Of a stretch of DNA of 64,000 nt, positions 8,989-21,047 are shown piece by piece; position 1 is the stretch's first letter, and each line of letters starts with the position of its first letter. The stretch comes from Edaphochlamys debaryana. Taxonomy: Eukaryota > Chlorophyta > Chlorophyceae > Chlamydomonadales. The stretch is from NCBI GenBank assembly GCA_016858145.1, contig JAEHOE010000025.1, positions 930,001-994,000 of the forward strand, in the 5' to 3' direction. The translations under genes and the position numbers were made by a program. The notes under the pieces were generated by a model. That model searched no databases and was not told where the DNA came from. It was given only the letters and a program-made list of their open reading frames with translations.

Positions 8989-11900
8989 TCAACGGCGAAC
9001 CTTCTTCTGAGACTTCTTCGCCGACTGCTTCTGACGCTTGGGCTTTGCCCCAACGGCTTCCTCGGGGTCCTCCTCCACCTCCGGCTTACCAGCCACCGTG
9101 ATGTCGGAAGGGAAGTCCTCCAACTCCCCGAGCCGAACCAGAGCAGACCGCAGTTCCGCGACGGCCATGCCGAAATCGTCCGAGCACTTGTACGGCAGTG
9201 GCAGAGCTCCGGCCGCCATCATGTACACCGCCACGGCCGGAGGCGGGCCCTTGTCCCCCAATCGCTTCCACACCTTGGTGCGCTTTCCAAGCAGAGGTGC
9301 GAACACTGGCCGTAGAGCGCAAGTCTCGATGCGGGCAGCCACGATCAGCTCCGTGGCGTGGAACCAAGCATAGCCGTCCTTATCGGGGAAGCGTATCCGG
9401 TCGTTGTAGTACACTGACAGCTTCTCGCACGCCCGTCGGCCGGCCTGCTTTGACGCATCGGAATCGCCCCCGCGAGCGGACGGCTCAGGCACGTCGAGCT
9501 CTGCCACTTTGCGCTCCCACAAGCGTTGAGTCTCGTCAGCCTGCTGCGCCTCCTCTACTCTGGCTCCGGGGGCAGCGACAAAGGAGGGCGCGCCGGCACC
9601 CACCAGAACAGGCCGAGGGAGGACGTCGATCGTCGCGGACCGAATGGGCGGCCGCGGGTCGCCGGCGGGCAACACCACCGGCATCGCAGCCTCGCCGTAC
9701 CGATCGCGCCACGCCGTGCGCATGTTGTCCAGTCGCAAAAAATGCAGGCACCACGGAACGCGTGGCTGGACGCGATTCTTGGGGTCGATCAGGTGCCGCT
9801 TGAAGAACCCGCTCTCCAGCATGTTGTACATGATCATGTTCAGGGTGGGCTCCGCCACGCAGTTGTAGCACATGCAGACCGAAACGATCTGGACCGGGGT
9901 CCCATCCACAGAACTTGCCGCAGCAGCCGGCGCCCTGGAGGTGGAGGGGCCCGCTGCCGCGCGGGAAGCAGCAGCGACAGAGCCCCGCACTCCCGCTGCC
10001 GCCTTTACTCCCTCCACGGTCAACCGGCCCCCGATCGACGTCGCGATGCCCACCATGCCCTTCTCGGCGGAGTGGATGTGACCGTTGACGATGGCCTTTG
10101 CAGTGGGTAGAATCGCCGGGTGACGCTGCAAACTCCAATACCGCTTGCCCTCCTTCTCGGCAACCGCGCCCGTGATCCCAGCGGGAGCCTCGGACATCAC
10201 CGCTGCCGTCCGAGCGAACTGCATCATGTACATTGGCCAGATGCGCGCCTCGCAGAAGGTGGGGTCCTCCGGCCTTGGCGCCGTGTCCGCGAAGAGTTGT
10301 GGCGCGAGGCTGGGGCTGGAGATGGCGAGCCAAGGGATGAGCTCAGCAACGGTGCCCGCGAGTTGGTGACCCGTGTAGAGGTCGTCGAGACGTGCGTCAC
10401 GAAGGTTGCGGACGACACGAGCGTGGGAAGCGCAGAATGCGGGCAGCTCGTCGGTGGTTAGCTCTCCAATCGCGTCGTGCGTGCTCTGATCAGCGCCCTT
10501 GGGTCCCGTGTGGCTGAACGCCCCCGACCTTCTCGGCAGGACTTGCAAGTGACGGGAATCGTTCATCAACCTCTTGGTGAGCGTCTTGGAGGGAGCGGTC
10601 AGCCAGACCGGTGGCAGAAACTCGCCGGTCGCGGAGTCGAATAGATTGGGTGGAAGACGCTTGGCCCAGTTCATGCCAGGGCCGGCTCGATCGTTCCATG
10701 GAGGCAGAGGCCGGGGAACGTTGGCGGGGTCACGGGGTTGAACGACGCCGACCCCCGGAGCGTCGTCGTCGTCGGTCTCACCCTCCTCTGACGCGCTGGC
10801 CGACAGCTCCTCGCCGCTCTCGGACTCCTCACCCGACTCTCCAACATCTGCCGCGAGAGCGGAAGGCGTCTGCGGAGAAAGCGAAGGCGTGAGGCGGTTG
10901 TGAAGCGCCGACTAACAGCCCGTGCTGGCCGCCAGCGACGTCGGCGCCGGTCGCACCTGTGCGGCACCGGCGCCACTCGGAGGAGCGCTGGACTGCACTT
11001 GGTACCCTTGAATCACTCCAGGAGCCGGGACCACAGCTGCCGGCACGCCTCCGATAGCGGGCAGCCGTGATTTCCGCACGCCCCGGAAGAACGAGAAGGA
11101 GCCGCACGACGCCGAGTCCGCCAGCGCGGCGGAGCGCTGACGTTGAAGGAAGGCGGCCACTTGCACGGCCAGGCGAGTGAGGAGAAGACCCATCAGGGGT
11201 GAGAGGGACACGGGGATGTTGTTCTCCAGGGTCACCACCACGATTCCATCCAGGTCCGCCAGCCGGAGTGGCAGGCAGAAGGGCACCACCGCGCCCATGA
11301 CGCCGTCCGAGAAGTGGAGCAGAGCGACCGCAAGGGTGCACCTCTTGTCCTCGAAATCGTAGTCCTCCGCCTTAAACTCCAGCTCGTCCTGCAATGTTAT
11401 GCACATACATCCGTTAAAACCACTCCGCAAATGGGAAAGTTGGCTGCCAAGGGAAGGAACCAAGCACTGCGACCGCGACTAACCGTATCAAATAGTCACC
11501 CTCCAAACGAACATCCCCGTTCACCCACCGGGAGAACGTAGACGGACCCGACTGTGAGCTCAGCGTGGTCGGTGCCGTGTGCGTCGAGAGCCTGAGCAGC
11601 CGCGTGAGCCGCTACCCCGCCAAGGACGAGGACCTCGTTGAACTTTGCGGTCGACACGTCATCCTCCACTCCCTCCGGCGGTTGACGCAGACGGAAAGCA
11701 GCCGCCTTGAATCAGTCCTTGTTATCGGAGCCGTAGCCAAACCGCCACTCTCCGTCCAGCGACGCCAGCACGTCGCCAGAGGAGTAGGGGGATGCCGGGG
11801 TGGTGCTGCTGCCCTTATCGGAAGGTGTGTACACAGCGGGGAAGCACAGCCTCGCAGACTTCGCGACGAGCGCCCTGTCCACCTGTACGCAGGAAAGGGA

Positions 11901-12247
11901 GCTTCCCGTGTTTAGAGGGATGCGCTCTACATTTTGCTCCTAGTCATCGGCAACCTAAATCACCGGGCTGGAAGCTACCAAGAGCTTACCGTTTCGAGCT
12001 GGGAGGTCCTAGGCACCCCTGTGCCACCCCCGGGGGGCTCCAGGCAGCCTGAAAAAGCGAAATGGGGAATCAATTGAGGAACCGCGAGACGTGACTTCAC
12101 CACACGAGCTTAATGGCCTTATGCCTCACTTTTCAGTTTGTGGAGGGCTGCGAATGAAGAAGGAGGGCCACCAGCCCCCACAAGCCCAGCCAGCTCGTGC
12201 CGCACTACATCAATATCAACGTCTTGCGAGCTCAAGAACACCGCCAT
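8989..12247 (-). CDS. Gene A: ~947-codon unknown protein with one in-frame TGA
   Basis: Five exons (minus): 12130-12247, 11990-12048, 11529-11882, 10957-11388, 8989-10869. The total is 2,844 nt with all phases closing. The last exon alone encodes 626 residues. It starts with an acidic Ser/Glu/Asp stretch, has an Ala/Ser/Pro-rich linker in the middle and ends in a Lys-rich tail ('KPKRQKQSAKKSQKKVRR') resembling a nuclear or nucleic-acid-binding signal. Exon 4 is hydrophobic in part ('PLMGLLLTRLAVQVAAFL') but not clearly a membrane span. The frame contains a TGA at 11712-11714 (codon ~116) in otherwise open sequence. A 66-nt intron (11706-11771) would remove it in phase, but its acceptor is poor. 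The same TGA is in copy 2. No family recognised. Confidence 0.55.
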
Positions 12248-13195
12248 GTTGAACCACTACAGATATAACCGCATAGACGCCTTGGCGCAAGCCTCGCAAA
12301 TCTATATTGCAAACGTTCGCGTGAGGCCCGCCTCGTATGTCGTGTCGCTATATGCGTTTAGATGGTAACCAAGCGGCGGGCGTGTGTGGGAATGTGTAGC
12401 GCGAATCATAATTTGGGACCGGACTGCTCACCCCAGCCATTGCAAGGCCGATCCCCGGGCAACGCGACTGTCCGGCAACCAGCCACAATGAGTAAACCTT
12501 CGCGAGGAGGCGTATCTGTCCAACAAGAGAGTGTCAGAGTAAGATCGCTGAGGACAAGGGGGAGAGAGGTGATGTAGGACACACTCAGTCGAGCGGTTAT
12601 GTCAAGGGTGTTCCCATATCGCCTACCTCCTGGCTACCAGCCGTTGTGTGGGGCCAACGACCAAGTGCACCTCACGACGCCGTTATACTCTGACACGCTC
12701 CAAAAAGGATCGAAAGGGCTTACATCCCCGACGGCAGAGGCGTTTTGCACAGGGCCCTTACAGCTATTCAGCTTGAACGGACAGCTCCCCTCCACCTCTC
12801 GTGCCACGAGCTCTAGTGCCCTCACCACTATACCAGGCACCCCTTGTGACAAAACAGGTTGCCAAACACGCCCACACACCGAAGCACATACAGCTAAAAC
12901 CGACAGCAGGGGCTGCCTGGTTGCCCTCCTCATCATGCCCTCCACGTGGCTCCCCTAGTCAGGCTCTACGGAACACCCCCCCCAGCCTTTCGCCATAGTT
13001 CTGCTGGCCTTCCTTCCGAATAACCTAGTCGGAAGTCCCTCTCACCCCTCTTGCCCTCCACAAGCATACCTCTACCTCATCCACTTCGGGCATCAAACGA
13101 CGCAGCGGCCTTCAGCAACGAGCCTGCAACCACCTCCGCGGCCCGATGTTAACCCTCCAATCGAGTCCAGTCCCGACTTTGCCTTCAAAGCTCCC
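12248..13195. other. Intergenic, upstream of gene A
   Basis: The 948-bp gap between the start of A and the stop of B, which is upstream on the same strand, should contain the promoter of A and the 3' end of B. Short frames on both strands (12599-12958 plus, 12634-12945 minus) overlap antisense and lack recognisable protein features. Nothing else seen. Confidence 0.4.
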
Positions 13196-15562
13196 TCACT
13201 CGTCCGAAATGTCCTGCATGCTGGTCACGACGAGGCCACCCGCCGCCGCCTCAAACGTCAGCGTGCCGGTCAGGAGCGGCGGCAGGGAATCCAGCGACAC
13301 CTTCAGCATCATGGTCTGCTTCTTGCGGACCAGTGACGCGAGGTTCTCCGGGAGCGCGAGGTGACCCGACAACAGGTCCGGTCGGTTCACCGCCGCCTGA
13401 ACGATGCCCTCCGCGTGCTCAAACGCCACCGCCATCATGGGCACCTGCACACAATAACGCGATGCGATTAGGTTCCTCCAACCCTTTGCGTCGCCCAACA
13501 CCTCGGCAAACGGCCCTCACCGGGTTCGGCTCCAGCGCCGAGGACGGCGTCGACGCCGATCCGCCGCTGCCGGACGACATCGCGCTCCCTCCCGGCGTGC
13601 CCGCGACCGCGCGGGGACCCGCGCCGTACGTCGTGAATGGCGACCACAAGTGGAACTGCAGGACCACGGGCTGGCCGTCGCTGTACGGGTACACGTGTGG
13701 GGCCAGACGCTGGTGCCACTCCACACGGTACTCCGACACGGGCGGGCGAATGATGCGAAGCTTGGGCCGCGCGTAGGCCGTCAGGAGGCGGACCGCCGTC
13801 GAAGCCGGAGGGGCGCGGCACAGCAGGTTTCCCATCAGCCACAGCGCCGGAGACGAACCTGGCTCCGCGAGAGCGCCCTTCTTCAGTACGCCGCCGAGCA
13901 CGACCACCGGGCGACGCTCGTGCATCTGCTCCTCGACCGTGTTGTCAAAATCCTCGCAGAACGGGTCGTCGTTCTTTGCGGGAATCACCTCGCAGCGGGC
14001 GAAGCCCACGTTCTTCATCACAAGGGCACCCGACTCCGAGCGCAGCACGTCGCCCGTCCCGTCCCGCTTGGCACCCAGAACCATGCCGTACCGGACACAC
14101 TTGACGCGTGGGCCCGGGTCCACTTTGCGTCCGTCCAGGTACACCACCACCGCGCGGCGGCCTGAAGGAAGGTCTGTGTACTTCTCGTCGACCCCCTCGT
14201 CCATGAGGGACGACACAGGAATGCGCCGCACGCTGTGGCGCTCGCTCTCCACCTTCAGCCCGGGCACAATCGGGAGGCGCCACTCGCCCAGGAAGTGAAT
14301 CCGCGAGTTGTTGGTGGTCTTGTACGTCGCGCTGGGGAGCGGCTGGCAGTCTCGCATGACCTTGTCTGTGACACCGCTCTTGGGGAGCAGCACCACGTTC
14401 TCGAAGCGGAACTGCGAGGCATAAGCTGGCGTCACCAACAAAGAGACGCAACACAAAAGGCAAGGGTGCAAGTTTGACAATGAAACTCACCAGCCCGCCA
14501 AGCGATCCATCCAGTCGCTCCACGACTTGCTTCATGAAGCGGTAGTCGAGCAGGACCACCGCGACATGACTCGCGGGAGTGTCCTTAGCTGGCGGGTACT
14601 TGGATTCCGCGTACTGCCAGCCCTTCAGGCCATACGCCATGTCGCCAGTCATCCCGAACTCCTCCGGCGACGGGGGGTTGGGGTTGCGCTGAGTGAGCGC
14701 TTGCATGCACCAGGCAGGGTTGGACACGTAGTTGCCGACCGTGCTCTGCATGAACGCGCCGACAGTGACGCCCGACGACCCCCTGCAAGCAATTAATAAC
14801 CGCGGTCAGGCACCCTCGTCACAACGACAACACGAGGGATTGCCTGCAATATCTATTCCAGCAACCTACCCTGCGCCGGCGTTGGGGTGATGGAGGGTCC
14901 ACCGCACGGGCGCGTCCACGAATTCCTCGCGGGTGTCCTCCACCTCCTCCATGTCGTTGGCAACGCACCCGTCGACCTCCGGCTGGATGGAAGAGACAGC
15001 CGCTCCTGATGTGGCTGCAGAGGCGACCGGCGTGGACGCCTCGACGCCATGCACAACATTGTGGGTAACGCCCGATGGCATGGGAGCACTGACACCGGGG
15101 AGGGTGGGACCGCCCTCGACCAGGATGGCGCCCCCAGCCCTCGCGTCGACGCTGAAAAGGAAACAACACAGAAAGCGAGTGAACCTTGCTGACACTGTCT
15201 GCTCCTGCACTGCCACACGCAACATTATGGGTTTCGCTGCTCACCTCGCGGGGATGGACCGCTCAGGCGTCGGCTGCTTGTTTGCCGGGAGAGCCTTCAC
15301 GTCGCCATCACCAGCTGCGTCCACCACCATGTCGTCCGACCTACAACGATCACAGACGCGTCTCATGTCGCTGCGCCCAAAAACAGTGCGTCCCTCGCGG
15401 TGGTGTGAGGTTCCCGGTTCTTGTTACTCACACGTTGCCGCCAACGGCCTGAACACCGTCGTCTCCTCCCTACACGAACAACGTTGACAGGGTCAGCAGG
15501 TTCAACGGATCGTGGGTGTGGGTGGACCGGCAAACGTTAACAACCTCACCCTGGGCCGACAT
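13196..15562 (-). CDS. Gene B: 618-aa unknown protein, seven exons
   Basis: Model (minus): two tiny first exons (ATG at 15560-15562; the second ends near 15442), then 15245-15340, 14870-15151, 14491-14782, 13521-14411 and 13196-13444. The total is 1,857 nt, a multiple of three. Introns carry good GTGAG donors and CAG acceptors; only the acceptor of exon 2 is ambiguous. The first ~140 residues are Ala/Val/Gly-rich with an acidic 'DMEEVEDTREEFVD' patch. The rest looks globular and beta-rich ('FRFENVVLLPKSG', 'RRAVVVYLDGRKVDPGP', 'RPKLRIIRPPVSEYRVEW', 'QPVVLQFHLWSPF'). No signal peptide, zinc motif or catalytic signature stands out. It lies upstream of A on the same strand and is duplicated with it. 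Function unknown. Confidence 0.62.
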
Positions 15563-15899
15563 TCTTGCGCCGCTTAGACGAAGCCGCACTGCAAGGCAGA
15601 CTAGTCTCAGGATCACGAAACCAGCCCAACTGGGGCAACTCGAGCCCAGCACTGCTTCTGCACACATGGTTTACCCGACATCGCCAGTCTCGGACCGGGG
15701 AGCCTTCCCACACCTGAACAACGGCATACATATGAGTTACCAACAACGATGGATAGTGCAAACCGGGGCAACAATCACTCACCGCGCAGACATGCGAAGG
15801 GCTGTCGCTACACTGCACACACTCTGGCGCCGTCTAACGCGTCGCGAGAACTGAAGTGGGTTCGGGACATATAAACCACGGGTATCAATTCATAAACAG

Positions 15900-17160
15900 C
15901 ATAGCCACCAAACTGGCAACTTAAATCGGGCATGCCTACGTACGACAGTCGGCGACACGAGTCGCTGAGCCACCACACAGGAAGAACATCCCGAACGAAG
16001 ACTCCGCATCGGACTCAATACATGCACCTCGGAGACTTGCTGTGGGGCTGGATAGGGAGAACGGACACCCGTATATTTTGCGCGTCGGACGGTAATGCAA
16101 GTGGGCGACGACCGCGGAAAGAGAGGCACGGCAAAACGGCCCCGTGCATTGCAAATGCGGCCACACCCGCCGTGCCGACTCCCAGTACCCCTCCCAAGAC
16201 ATGACGGTGGGCCTGGGTATGAAGTGACGGGGCTGACGAATTCAACACAATGGACCGTCGTGCAAGTGACCGACGCACCCTGGTGACGCAGCACGTCGAA
16301 ACGACCCCGTGCACTCCAAATGCGGCCACCACCGACGTGCCTCAATCAAGCACGACTCCCACAACCCCCCCGCACCCATGTATGTGTGTCGCGCGGCGAT
16401 TGAAGGACACTCCCAAATCGCGTCGGTGGCCACTAACAAACGTCCGCAGCCACGAGGACGCCCTGTCAGGACTCATGTCGCCCATATTGGACTCATTGTC
16501 CATCGCATGACTGTGGGACTGGGTAAGAGGGGGAAGGGGACACAACTTCCGTCGGTCCCCCGGTCGGTCACTGGGCCGACCATTTCAACAAGTTGGTGCG
16601 CCCCAGCCACCGCCCCGATGCTGCTCAGGGACAGACTGTGGGACTGGGTAAGACAGGAAAGGAGACACAACTTTGGAGTGTCGGACCAACGTGCTATGAG
16701 GGCACGAACGCTGGGGACGCAAAACGACGAAACGGCCCCGTGCAATGCAAACGAGGCCACCACCGTCGTAGATCCGCCAAACATGACTCCCAATGCACCC
16801 CCCCCAACGCATGACTGTAGGACTGGGTAAGAGGTGACAGGGCCGAAAATTTCAACAAGTCCGACCGTCGTGCATGTGGGCGACAAAAGCTGGAGCCGGT
16901 CGTCGTCGAAACGGCCCCATGCATTCCAAACGCGGCCCCCACCGACTTGCCTCAGCCGAGCACGCCTCCCACTGCCCCCTCCAACGCATGTATGTGCATC
17001 GCGCGGCGAAAGAAGCGACTCCCAAATCCCGGCGGCGGCCAGTATAAAGCGTCCCCCGCCGCGAGGACGCCTTCTTCGCTCTTAATCGTATTTTTCGCCC
17101 ATATAACTTTCGTTCCTGCCCACCCTTCGCAACTCGTGTACATTGAATGCCGACCGCCGA
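15900..17160. repeat. Satellite-like array, ~160-180 bp period (copy 1)
   Basis: Degenerate tandem units share the cores AACGGCCCCGTGCA and GCATGACTGTGGGACTGGG and are spaced about 165-180 bp apart (for example near 16132, 16297, 16728 and 16905). There is no sustained coding frame. The array lies between the 5' region of gene B and the conserved end segment. Confidence 0.8.
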
Positions 17161-17189
17161 GTAAACGCGCAGACCCCACGGTCAAGTCT

Positions 17190-17342
17190 TGATTTTACAA
17201 CGGCTATTCATGCACAATACATTGGGCTGCTCGGAAAAAATCGCGAAAGCAACTTTCGCCTGGGCGCGGACGGATGACGGTGGGTGCCGGGGGGGAATCT
17301 CCTCCACTTTTCCTACACTACGTTCCGGAGAGCTACGGTCAC
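17190..17342 (+). repeat. Conserved right-end segment of the large repeat (copy 1)
   Basis: About 150 bp, closely similar to 25270-25420, including GATGACGGTGGGTGCCGGGG and ending GAGAGCTACGGTCAC. Similarity between the two flanks stops exactly after this, so it behaves as the right boundary of the unit. No inverted partner was found at the left. Confidence 0.7.
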
Positions 17343-17443
17343 AATCGCAGCATTCTAAGCAACCACTACACAAGACGCGGGCCTCTGGCTTGACATTACC
17401 CACTAGCACCTAGCGGCTTCCCGACATGGCAAATTGGCTGCGG
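17341..17443 (+). repeat. Junction insert copied from 5546-5648
   Basis: It joins the right end of copy 1 to the truncated left end of copy 2. It shares the dinucleotide AC with the copy 1 end (microhomology) and runs into gene A sequence after GGGCGCGCCGGC at 17446. This is the structure expected if copy 2 derives from a longer unit with an internal deletion spanning gene D and the 3' end of A. Confidence 0.8.
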
Positions 17444-17445
17444 CT

Positions 17446-20100
17446 AGGGCGCGCCGGCACCCACCAGAACAGGCCGAGGGAGGACGTCGATCGTCGCGGA
17501 CCGAATGGGCGGCCGCGGGTCGCGGGCGGGCAACACCACCGGCATCGCAGCCTCGCTGTACCGATCGCGCAACACCGTGCGCATGTTGTCCAGGCGCAAA
17601 AAATGCAGGCACCACGGAACGCGTGGCTGGACGCGATTCTTGGGGTCGATCAGGTGCCGCTTGAAGAACCCGCTCTCCAGCATGTTGTACATGATCATGT
17701 TCAGGGTGGGCTCCGCCACGCAGTTGTAGCACATGCAGACCGAAACGATCTGGACCGGGGTCCCATCCACAGAACTTGCCGCAGCAGCCGGCGCCCTGGA
17801 GGTGGAGGGGCCCGCTGCCGCGCGGGAAGCAGCAGCGACAGAGCCCCGCACTCCCGCTGCCGCCTTTACTCCCTCCACGGTCAACCGGCCCCCGATCGAC
17901 GTCGCGATGCCCACCATGCCCTTCTCGGCGGAGTGGATGTGACCGTTGACGATGGCCTTTGCAGTGGGTAGAATCGCCGGGTGACGCTGCAAACTCCAAT
18001 ACCGCTCGCCCTCCTTCTCGGCAACAGCGCCCATGATCCCAGCGGGAGCCTCGGACATCACCGCTGCCGTCCAAGCGAACTGCATCATGTACATTGGCCA
18101 GATGCGCGCCTCACAGAAGGTGGGGTCCTCCGGCCTCGGCGCCGTGTCCGCAAAGAGTCACGAGGCTGGGGCTGGAGATGGCGAGCCAAGGGATGAGCTC
18201 AGCAACGGTGCCCGCGAGTTGGTGACCCGTGTAGAGGTCGTCAAGACGTGCGTCACGAAGGTTGCGGACGACACGAGCGTGGGAAGCGCAGATTGCGAGC
18301 AGCTCGTCGGTGGTTAGCTCTCCAATCGCGTCGTGCGTGCTCTGATCAGCGCCCTTGGGTCCCGTGTGGCTGAACGCCCCCGACCTTCTCGGCAGGACTT
18401 GCAAGTGACGGGAATCGTTCATCAACCTCTTGGTGAGCGTCTTGGAGGGAGCGGTCAGCCAGACCGGTGGCAGAAACTCGCCGGTCGCGGAGTCGAATAG
18501 ATTGGGTGGAAGACGCTTGGCCCAGTTCATGCCAGGGCCGGCTCGATCGTTCCATGGAGGCAGAGGCCGGGGAACGTTGGCGGGGTCACGGGGTTGAACA
18601 ACGCCAACGCCCGGAGCGTCGTCGTCGTCGGTCTCACCCTCCTCTGACGCGCTGGCCGACAGCTCCTCGCCGCTCTCGGACTCCTCGCCCGACTCAACAT
18701 CTGCCGCGAGAGCGGAAGGTGTCTGCGGAGAAAGCGAAGGCGTGAGGCGGTTGTGAAGCGCCGACTAACAGCCCGTGCTGGCCGCCAGCGACGTCGGCGC
18801 CGGTCGCACCTGTGCGGCACCGGCGCCACTCGGAGGAGCGCTGGACTGCACTTGGTACCCTTGAATCACTCCAGGAGCCGGGACCACAGCTGCCGGCACG
18901 CCTCCGATAGCGGGCAGCCGTGATTTCCGCACGCCCCGGAAGAACGAGAAGGAGCCGCACGACGCCGAGTCCGCCAGCGCAGCGGAGCGCTGACGTTGAA
19001 GGAAGGCGGCCACTTGCACGGCCAGGCGAGTGAGGAGAAGACCCATCAGGGGTGAGAGGGACACGGGGATGTTGTTCTCCAGGGTCACCACCACGATTCC
19101 GTCCAGGTCCGCCAGCCGGAGTGGCAGGCAGAAGGGCACCACCGCGCCCATGACGCCGTCCGAGAAGTGGAGCAGAGCGACCGCAAGGGTGCACCTCTCA
19201 TCCTCGAAATCGTAGTCCTCCGCCTTAAACTCCAGCTCGTCCTGCAATGTTATGCACATACATCCGTTAAAACCACTCCGCGAATGGGAAAGTTGGCTGC
19301 CAAGGGAAGGAACCAAGCACTGCGACCGCGACTAACCGTATCAAATAGTCACCCTCCAAACGAACATCCCCGTTCACCCACCGGGAGAACGTAGACGGAC
19401 CCGACTGTGAGCTCAGCGTGGTCGGTGCCGTGTGCGTCGAGAGCCTGAGCAGCCGCGTGAGCCGCTACCCCGCCAAGGACGAGGACCTCGTTGAACTTTG
19501 CGGTCGACACGTCATCCTCCACTCCCTCCGGCGGTTGACGCAGACGGAAAGCAGCCGCCTTGAATCAGTCCTTGTTATCGGAGCCGTAGCCAAACCGCCA
19601 CTCTCCGTCCAGCGACGCCAGCACGTCGCCAGAGGAGTAGGGGGATGCCGGGGTGGTGCTGCTGCCCTTATCGGAAGGTGTGTACACAGCGGGGAAGCAC
19701 AGCCTCGCAGACTTCGCGACGAGCGCCCTGTCCACCTGTACGCAGGAAAGGGAGCTTCCCGTGTTTAGAGGGATGCGCTCTACATTTTGCTCCTAGTCAT
19801 CGGCAACCTAAATCACCGGGCTGGAAGCTACCAAGAGCTTACCGTTTCGAGCTGGGAGGTCCTAGGCACCCCTGTGCCACCCCCGGGGGGCTCCAGGCAG
19901 CCTGAAAAAGCGAAATGGGGAATCAATTGAGGAACCGCGAGACGTGACTTCACCACACGAGCTTAATGGCCTTATGCCTCACTTTTCAGTTTGCGGAGGG
20001 CTGCGAATGAAGAAGGAGGGCCACCAGCCCCCACAAGCCCAGCCAGCTCGTGCCGCACTACATCAATATCAACGTCTTGCGAGCTCAAGAACACCGCCAT
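17446..20100 (-). pseudogene. Gene A copy 2 (truncated pseudogene)
   Basis: It begins at ATG 20098-20100 and keeps the exon structure of gene A. It is cut at 17446, removing about the last 200 codons. A 5-nt deletion near 18,155 relative to copy 1 shifts the frame, and a 3-nt in-frame deletion lies near 18,695. The in-frame TGA of gene A is also present here, so that change predates the duplication. Confidence 0.85.
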
Positions 20101-21047
20101 GTTGAACCGCTACAGATATAACCGCATAGACGCCTTGGCGCAAGCCTCGCAAATCTATATTGCAAACGTTCGCGTGAGGCCCACCTCGTATGTCGTGTTG
20201 CTATATGCGTTAGATGGTAACCAAGCGGCGGGCGTGTGTGGGAATGTGTAGCGCGAATCATAATTTGGGACCGGACTGCTCACCCCAGCCATTGCAAGGC
20301 CGATCCCCGGGCAACGCGACTGTCCGGCAACCAGCCACAATGAGTAAACCTTCGCGAGGAGGCGTATCTGTCCAACAAGAGAGTGTCAGAGTAAGATCGC
20401 TGAGGACAAGGGGGAGAGAGGTGATGTAGGACACACTCAGTCGAGCGGTTATGTCAAGGGTGTTCCCATATCGCCTACCTCCTGGCTACCAGCCGTTGTG
20501 TGGGGCCAACGACCAAGTGCACCTCACGACGCCGTTATACTCTGACACGCTCCAAAAAGGATCGAAAGGGCTTACATCCCCGACGGCAGAGGCGTTTTGC
20601 ACAGGGCCCTTACAGCTATTCAGCTTGAACGGACAGCTCCCCTCCACCTCTCGTGCCACGAGCTCTAGTGCCCTCACCACTATACCAGGCACCCCTTGTG
20701 ACAAAACAGGTTGCCAAACACGCCCACACACCGAAGCACATACAGCTAAAACCGACAGCAGGGGCTGCCTGGTTGCCCTCCTCATCATGCCCTCCACGTG
20801 GCTCCCCTAGTCAGGCTCTACGGAACACCCCCCCCAGCCTTTCGCCATAGTTCTGCTGGCCTTCCTTCCGAATAACCTAGTCGGAAGTCCCTCTCACCCC
20901 TCTTGCCCTCCACAAGCATACCTCTACCTCATCCACTTCGGGCATCAAACGACGCAGCGGCCTTCAGCAACAAGCCTGCAACCACCTCCGCGGCCCGACG
21001 TTACCCCTCCAATCGAGTCCAGTCCCGACTTTGCCTTCAAAGCTCCC

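Larger units (their letters stand above)
9585..17342 (+). repeat. Large direct repeat, copy 1
   Basis: This stretch is nearly identical to 17446-25420. The offset drifts from 7,861 through 7,856, 7,853 and 7,852 to 7,845 bp because of small indels, then changes by about +170 bp inside the satellite. It contains most of gene A, all of gene B, the ~170-bp satellite and an end segment finishing CTACGGTCAC. Copy 1 is the better-preserved version; its unique left neighbours include the 3' end of A and genes D and C. Confidence 0.93.

Noticed and set aside
9198..10461. Several plus-strand frames of 100-200 codons opposite gene A
   Set aside because: They overlap the 626-codon exon of gene A on the minus strand and are explained as GC-rich shadows; the same frames recur in copy 2.
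3448..15562. Homology between gene C and gene B
   Set aside because: Both have beta-rich blocks in a similar order, but no alignable motif survived inspection by eye.
15900..17160. CRISPR-like interpretation of the regularly spaced repeats
   Set aside because: Units are ~170 bp and degenerate throughout, without short identical repeats and unique spacers, in a eukaryotic context.
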